From Ignavibacteriota bacterium (GTDB lineage Bacteria > Bacteroidota > Ignavibacteria > UBA10030 > SZUA-254): a DNA stretch of 6,996 nt. Position numbers and translations under genes: made by a program. Each line of letters starts with the position of its first letter. The first letter of the stretch is position 1. The stretch lies in the NCBI GenBank assembly GCA_016191715.1, contig JACPVN010000120.1, forward strand, positions 1 to 6,996, written 5' to 3'. This document shows positions 4,021-6,996 of the stretch, piece after piece. The notes beneath the pieces were generated by a model that worked only from the letters and a program-made list of their open reading frames with translations, was not told the DNA's origin and made no database searches.

Positions 4021-6081
4021 ATGGCATTAGGACAAAAATCTGAAATGAAGCCCGTCGCAGGCAAACCGTTGTCTGCCGCGGCAGATGATAAGAGACAAAT
4101 CGTCGGAACGCATCTTCGCAATGCCGATAAGTATATTAAAGAAGGTCGGCTTTCCGAAGCGAGAGAGGAATTACAAAAAGTTAGAGACCTCGACCCGAAC
4201 AACGCATACGCGTTCGCGTTTGTCGAACGTATCAATGATTTGGAGAAACAGAAGAAGGGCGACGTTGGAACTTCCGCACAACCTTCAACGCCAGCCGCTC
4301 CTGCTGTTACAAAGCCAGTTTTACCCGAACAACCCAAAGCAGTCAACGTCGAGGCGCTCAAAGTAGAAATCGAAAAGAAACTGGAGGAAGAATATCGCGA
4401 ACGGTTTACGAAAGAAATACAAAAAGCAGAACAAGGCTTGCTGGAAGAATTAGCGCGAGAGGAAGAAAAACATGCCGAAGAACGTACTCAACTTCTTGAA
4501 CAACTTCAAAAAGAAAAAACAACATTTCAAAATAAGTTAGAACAGCAATTTCAATCCAAGTTGCAGGAGGAGGTACAAAAAGCACAAACTAAATATCGGG
4601 AACAATTCGAAGCGGAGAAGAAACAAGCGGAACGGGAAATTAAAACTCAGGTTGAAACACAGTATCAACTCAACCTGAAAGAACTTGAAGCCCTAATGGA
4701 GGAGGAGCGAAAATCGCTTGAGCAGAAAGAAAAGCAAACGATTGAAGCGATGAAGAAACAACTCGATGCTGATTTTTCGAGGCGATTGACAACAGAAATT
4801 GAAAACGTGAGGAAGTCTTCAAAATCTCAACAGGAACAAATGCGCGTTTCCCTCGAGGATAACCTGAAGAATCAATTCAAAAAAGATATGGACGCGCAAG
4901 TTGCGCAAGAACGGGTGGAAATCGAGAACAAGTTCCGCTCGATGCAAAAAGAAGTTGAGCAAAACTTCAAGGAAAAACATCAGCAAGTTGTAAAAGAAAG
5001 CGAGCGGCTTCTCGAACAACGGCTGAAGGAGATGCGGGAGAAAGAGCAGAAGAAATTTGAAGACAAGCGGATAGAAATTCAAAAGAATCTGGAGCGCGAT
5101 TATCTGCAGAAGTTGGAGGATCAGGCAGAGGAGGAAAAGAAGAAGTTCGAGGAAAAATCTCAGCAACTGATTGAACAGGAACGAAAGCAGTTCGATAAGG
5201 AAAAGAAACAGTTGTTAGAACAGGAGCAGGTGAAGTTAGAGAAACTTCGCTCCCAATTAAAAACAGAAAAAGAAAACGAACTTGACGAACGGATGGAACA
5301 AGCGCAGTTCGAAATTGCTCAGTCGTATGAACATCGGTTAGAGTTGTTAGGATTTCAGTCGCCGAAAACCCGGGATGAAAAAATCAAACTCTATCATGAT
5401 AAAGTCCGTGATGCCTGGAAAGAAGGTCCTCTCACTTTGGAAAAAGCACAACGGTTGATGGAACTTCAGGAAATACTTGGACTCGGATTTGATGACCACG
5501 CAGAAATCGAATCGGATGTGCGGTTGCGTTTATATGTTGATTCTGTGGAATTGGGAATACGCGGTGGAAAAGTAAAAGCACATGACGTGAAGGCTCTTGA
5601 TGAACTAAAAAAACGGTTCGATATCACGGCGGAAGAATCCATGAATCTTGAACCACTTATTCTCCAGGTGTTTCAACGCGCATCTACCAAAGCAACAATC
5701 CTCTTAGTTGATGATGATGAAACGTTATTGAATATCATCAGTGACAGATTGCAGGAGATTGGTTACAATGTTATTGCGATGTCAACATTGGCAGAAGCAA
5801 CAACCTTTATTGAATCGAACACGATAGACTTGATTCTCTCAGACATTCGTTTTCAGGGTGAGAAGATTGATGGTTTTACATTCTTCAAACGAGTGCAGCA
5901 ACATGTTCACTTACGGAAGATTCCGTTTATCTTTATGAGCGCCCTGGATGAAGGGTTATTTATTCGCACCGGAGTACAACTTGGCGTGGATGATTATCTG
6001 ACGAAACCGATCGATATTGATTTGCTTGCGGCGGTTGTGGAAGGAAAACTGAAAAAGTACCGCGCGATGATGGAGAGTTGA
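4021..6081 (+). CDS. TPR-like / long coiled-coil / receiver-domain protein, putative phospho-regulated scaffold
   Basis: No characterised homologue is recognised. Domains in the 686 residues: a TPR-like helical hairpin (about 28-63, with a DPNNAYA turn); a Pro/Ala/Thr-rich linker (about 82-108); a charged, proline-free Glu/Lys/Gln coiled coil (about 110-440); two 47-residue helical repeats (458-504, 505-551); and a CheY-like receiver domain (558-686). The receiver has the acidic pair in LLVDDDE (Asp564-Asp565), phospho-acceptor Asp608 in ILSDIRF, switch Ser640 in FMSALD and Lys662 in LTKPID, so it should be phosphorylatable. The loop after Asp608 is about two residues longer than in CheY and lacks the usual proline. 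There is no output domain, signal peptide, membrane segment or cysteine. Inference: a cytoplasmic scaffold or filament whose assembly or partner binding is switched by phosphorylation, comparable in parts (not order) to Myxococcus AglZ. No histidine kinase gene is in view. ATG 4021 is the first start, with only a weak AAAGAAA Shine-Dalgarno; the gene ends at the 6101-6129 terminator. Confidence 0.9.
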   Translation: MALGQKSEMKPVAGKPLSAAADDKRQIVGTHLRNADKYIKEGRLSEAREELQKVRDLDPNNAYAFAFVERINDLEKQKKGDVGTSAQPSTPAAPAVTKPVLPEQPKAVNVEALKVEIEKKLEEEYRERFTKEIQKAEQGLLEELAREEEKHAEERTQLLEQLQKEKTTFQNKLEQQFQSKLQEEVQKAQTKYREQFEAEKKQAEREIKTQVETQYQLNLKELEALMEEERKSLEQKEKQTIEAMKKQLDADFSRRLTTEIENVRKSSKSQQEQMRVSLEDNLKNQFKKDMDAQVAQERVEIENKFRSMQKEVEQNFKEKHQQVVKESERLLEQRLKEMREKEQKKFEDKRIEIQKNLERDYLQKLEDQAEEEKKKFEEKSQQLIEQERKQFDKEKKQLLEQEQVKLEKLRSQLKTEKENELDERMEQAQFEIAQSYEHRLELLGFQSPKTRDEKIKLYHDKVRDAWKEGPLTLEKAQRLMELQEILGLGFDDHAEIESDVRLRLYVDSVELGIRGGKVKAHDVKALDELKKRFDITAEESMNLEPLILQVFQRASTKATILLVDDDETLLNIISDRLQEIGYNVIAMSTLAEATTFIESNTIDLILSDIRFQGEKIDGFTFFKRVQQHVHLRKIPFIFMSALDEGLFIRTGVQLGVDDYLTKPIDIDLLAAVVEGKLKKYRAMMES
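5392..5673 (+). repeat. Tandem 47-residue protein repeat between the coiled coil and the receiver domain
   Basis: Residues 458-504 and 505-551 of the coiled-coil receiver protein align end to end without a gap. Shared positions are Tyr1, Asp3, Val5, Gly12, Leu22, Glu24, Leu25 and Glu40 of the unit, with conservative matches elsewhere (for example FDDHAEIE against AEESMNLE). Each unit looks like a helical hairpin: a helix starting with Tyr, a Gly turn, a helix with LxELxxxL, a turn, and an acidic helix. The pattern resembles small helical modules of the 'AWxxGxLsxeEaxxLxxLrexLgIsxeEHxxlE' type seen in other bacterial proteins. It is probably a connector passing signals between receiver and coiled coil. 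Confidence 0.75.
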
Positions 6082-6100
6082 AGTTTAATAAGTATCAAAA

Positions 6101-6129
6101 AAAAAGCCGACTCACTGAGCCGGCTTTTT
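6101..6129. terminator. Bidirectional intrinsic terminator between convergent genes
   Basis: AAAAAGCCG (6101-6109) pairs perfectly with CGGCTTTTT (6121-6129). Past one A-C mismatch the stem continues as CTC/GAG around a 3-base ACT loop. With A-runs on the left (from 6097) and T-runs on the right it works on both strands. It ends the plus-strand gene that stops at 6081 and the minus-strand gene that stops at 6148. Confidence 0.92.
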
Positions 6130-6147
6130 CATTCTCCTAAAAATAAA

Positions 6148-6660
6148 TTAGTGAGTTTGAATCGAAAGCGAAGGAACAAATTTCTTTGCCAACTCATACA
6201 AACCAAACATCGCAGTGACATAAGCAAAATCTCCCAGTAAAGAATTTCTGAAGAACGGAATTGCGGCGATATAACATTCAATCAAACCGGAAAATGTTTG
6301 AGGATACATTCCGTGCGAAGAAATCCATACACCGAAATTTGTTACAATAAAAAAAAGAATTGAACCAAACAATGTTGCGCCGATGGTGGTGGCAACACCG
6401 TGATGATTTCGTAACCACAATCCAATCAAACCGATTGCGGCAAAACTTGCATACACCCAAATCATATCGTTGTAGAAGCCAAGAAAATAATCGCTGATGA
6501 ATAACGCGGCAAGCGGGACGATGAATGTGTGTTTTTTATCGAGATACACACCGCCAAACAATGCCAACGCCGCGATTGGCGTAAAGTTGGGGAGGTGCGG
6601 CAACAATCGTGAAAGCGCCGCGAGTAAAATCAAACTAAAAGTGAATAACGTTCGTGCCAT
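6148..6660 (-). CDS. DUF6580-like small integral membrane protein
   Basis: A 170-residue, very hydrophobic protein with about five or six membrane segments (roughly residues 3-19, 26-39, 46-62, 66-83, 90-112 and 141-160). Recognisable blocks are NFTPIAALALFGGVY, VPLAALFISDYFLGFY, VTNFGVWISSHGMYPQTFSG and FFRNSLLGDFAYVTAMFGLYEL, which match my memory of the DUF6580 family. Such proteins look like S-components of ECF vitamin or metal transporters, but the substrate is not known and no ECF ATPase or T-component gene is in view. The start is supported by AAGGAA (6666-6671 on the complement) about five bases from the ATG. It lies 64 bases downstream of the rRNA methyltransferase gene on the same strand, so it may be cotranscribed or use its own weak promoter. 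Family assignment is moderately sure; transport function is inference. Confidence 0.82.
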   Translation of the reverse strand: MARTLFTFSLILLAALSRLLPHLPNFTPIAALALFGGVYLDKKHTFIVPLAALFISDYFLGFYNDMIWVYASFAAIGLIGLWLRNHHGVATTIGATLFGSILFFIVTNFGVWISSHGMYPQTFSGLIECYIAAIPFFRNSLLGDFAYVTAMFGLYELAKKFVPSLSIQTH

Positions 6661-6687
6661 GATGATTCCTTAAATTCGTTCGGTGAA

Positions 6688-6716
6688 AAAATACAAAAGA
6701 TAATTCAGCAATGCAA
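6688..6716 (-). promoter_or_regulatory. Weak candidate promoter for the DUF6580-like gene
   Basis: On the minus strand TTGCAT (6716-6711) and TATTTT (6693-6688) are separated by 17 bases, in the gap after the methyltransferase stop codon. Only three and four of six positions match the sigma-70 boxes, so read-through from the upstream gene is an equally good explanation. Confidence 0.2.
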
Positions 6717-6724
6717 CTTGTGCA

Positions 6725-6996
6725 TCAACTTACCGGAAGAGATTCATTGTTGAACACTTCCTGTGGTTCGGGACGATGTTGTTTCGATGCTTGTCCGTCT
6801 AACGGTTTTCGGTTCCGGATGATTTCATACATCACAAGTGCGCTGGCAACCGAAGCATTGAGCGATTGGACTTTGCCATACAACGGGATTTTCACAACAA
6901 AATCGCATTTGTCTTTCGTGAGTTTCCTCATTCCGGAACCCTCGCTTCCAATGACAAGTGCGATGGGCATATTCATATCAATTTGTGTATAAAGTT
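6725..6996 (-). CDS. rlmB: RlmB/TrmH-family 2'-O-methyltransferase (SPOUT), C-terminal part (5' end outside window)
   Basis: SAM-dependent RNA 2'-O-ribose methyltransferase; RlmB modifies G2251 in the peptidyl-transferase loop of 23S rRNA. The frame is open to the right edge, continuing LYTQIDMN upstream of the ATG at 6976, so that ATG is internal. The visible part is the trefoil-knot SAM site: motif 2 ALVIGSEGSGMRKL, then CDFVVKIPLYG, and motif 3 VQSLNASVASALVMYE with the SLN signature. Motif 1 and the substrate-binding N-terminal domain must lie outside. After the catalytic domain there is a polar tail of about 25 residues (from RKPLDGQAS to the end) that looks unconserved. Family membership is near certain. 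RlmB rather than TrmH or another paralogue rests on the IPLYGxVxSLNASVA wording, so the symbol is probable rather than proven. Confidence 0.85.
   Translation of the reverse strand, partial: LYTQIDMNMPIALVIGSEGSGMRKLTKDKCDFVVKIPLYGKVQSLNASVASALVMYEIIRNRKPLDGQASKQHRPEPQEVFNNESLPVS

Noticed and set aside
4005..4361. Minus-strand 118-residue frame covering the start of the coiled-coil receiver gene
   Set aside because: Low-complexity Ser/Ala-rich antisense product fully opposite a well-supported gene; no recognisable domain.
4085..4366. Plus-strand 93-residue frame inside the TPR and linker region
   Set aside because: Out-of-frame shadow of the real gene, with a basic low-complexity product.
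4819..5166. Minus-strand frame encoding a leucine/phenylalanine-rich, membrane-like 115-residue product
   Set aside because: It is the antisense of the Glu/Lys/Gln-rich coiled coil: GAA, AAG and CAG codons read backwards give Phe and Leu. It has no start signal or family match.
4381..5320. Nucleotide-level tandem repeats in the coiled-coil coding region
   Set aside because: The recurring GAA/AAA/CAA codons come from amino-acid bias. I could not find a fixed-length DNA repeat unit as in a minisatellite.
6711..6992. Plus-strand 93-residue frame at the right edge
   Set aside because: Antisense shadow of the conserved SPOUT knot of the RlmB-like gene.

Overview
This window looks like chromosomal DNA from an AT-rich bacterium, probably of the Bacteroidota/Chlorobi (FCB) group, perhaps an Ignavibacteria- or Kapabacteria-like lineage. 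That placement is an inference from a DUF6588-like secreted protein, a DUF6580-like membrane protein, a zinc-type adenylate kinase and short A-rich leaders. No gene fixes the taxon. There is no tRNA, rRNA, CRISPR array, transposase or phage gene.

Layout. Positions 2-2093 hold a co-directional plus-strand group: the C-terminal half of the radical-SAM rRNA/tRNA methyltransferase RlmN, adenylate kinase (adk), and a glycerophosphodiester phosphodiesterase whose start codon overlaps the end of adk. After a short gap with a plausible sigma-70-type promoter comes a secreted, probably beta-rich DUF6588-like protein (2240-3172). An 848-base region without an intact gene follows (3173-4020). It contains a strong terminator, several inverted repeats, and on the minus strand what looks like a frameshifted remnant of a Spy/CpxP-like periplasmic protein gene.

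The most distinctive gene is at 4021-6081. It encodes a 686-residue protein with a TPR-like N-terminus, a proline-rich linker, about 330 residues of charged, proline-free coiled coil, a tandem pair of 47-residue helical repeats that align without a gap, and a C-terminal response-regulator receiver domain with its phosphorylation residues intact. It has no DNA-binding or enzymatic output domain, so it reads as a phosphorylation-controlled scaffold or filament.

That gene converges on two minus-strand genes across a bidirectional terminator at 6101-6129. These are a small multi-pass DUF6580-like membrane protein (6148-6660) and, upstream of it, the C-terminal end of an RlmB/TrmH-family SPOUT rRNA 2'-O-methyltransferase that runs off the right edge.

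Roles. rlmN, adk and rlmB are housekeeping genes for ribosome modification and nucleotide balance. The phosphodiesterase recycles phospholipid head groups. The signalling scaffold, the secreted protein and the DUF6580-like protein have no assigned function, and the sequence gives no direct link between them.
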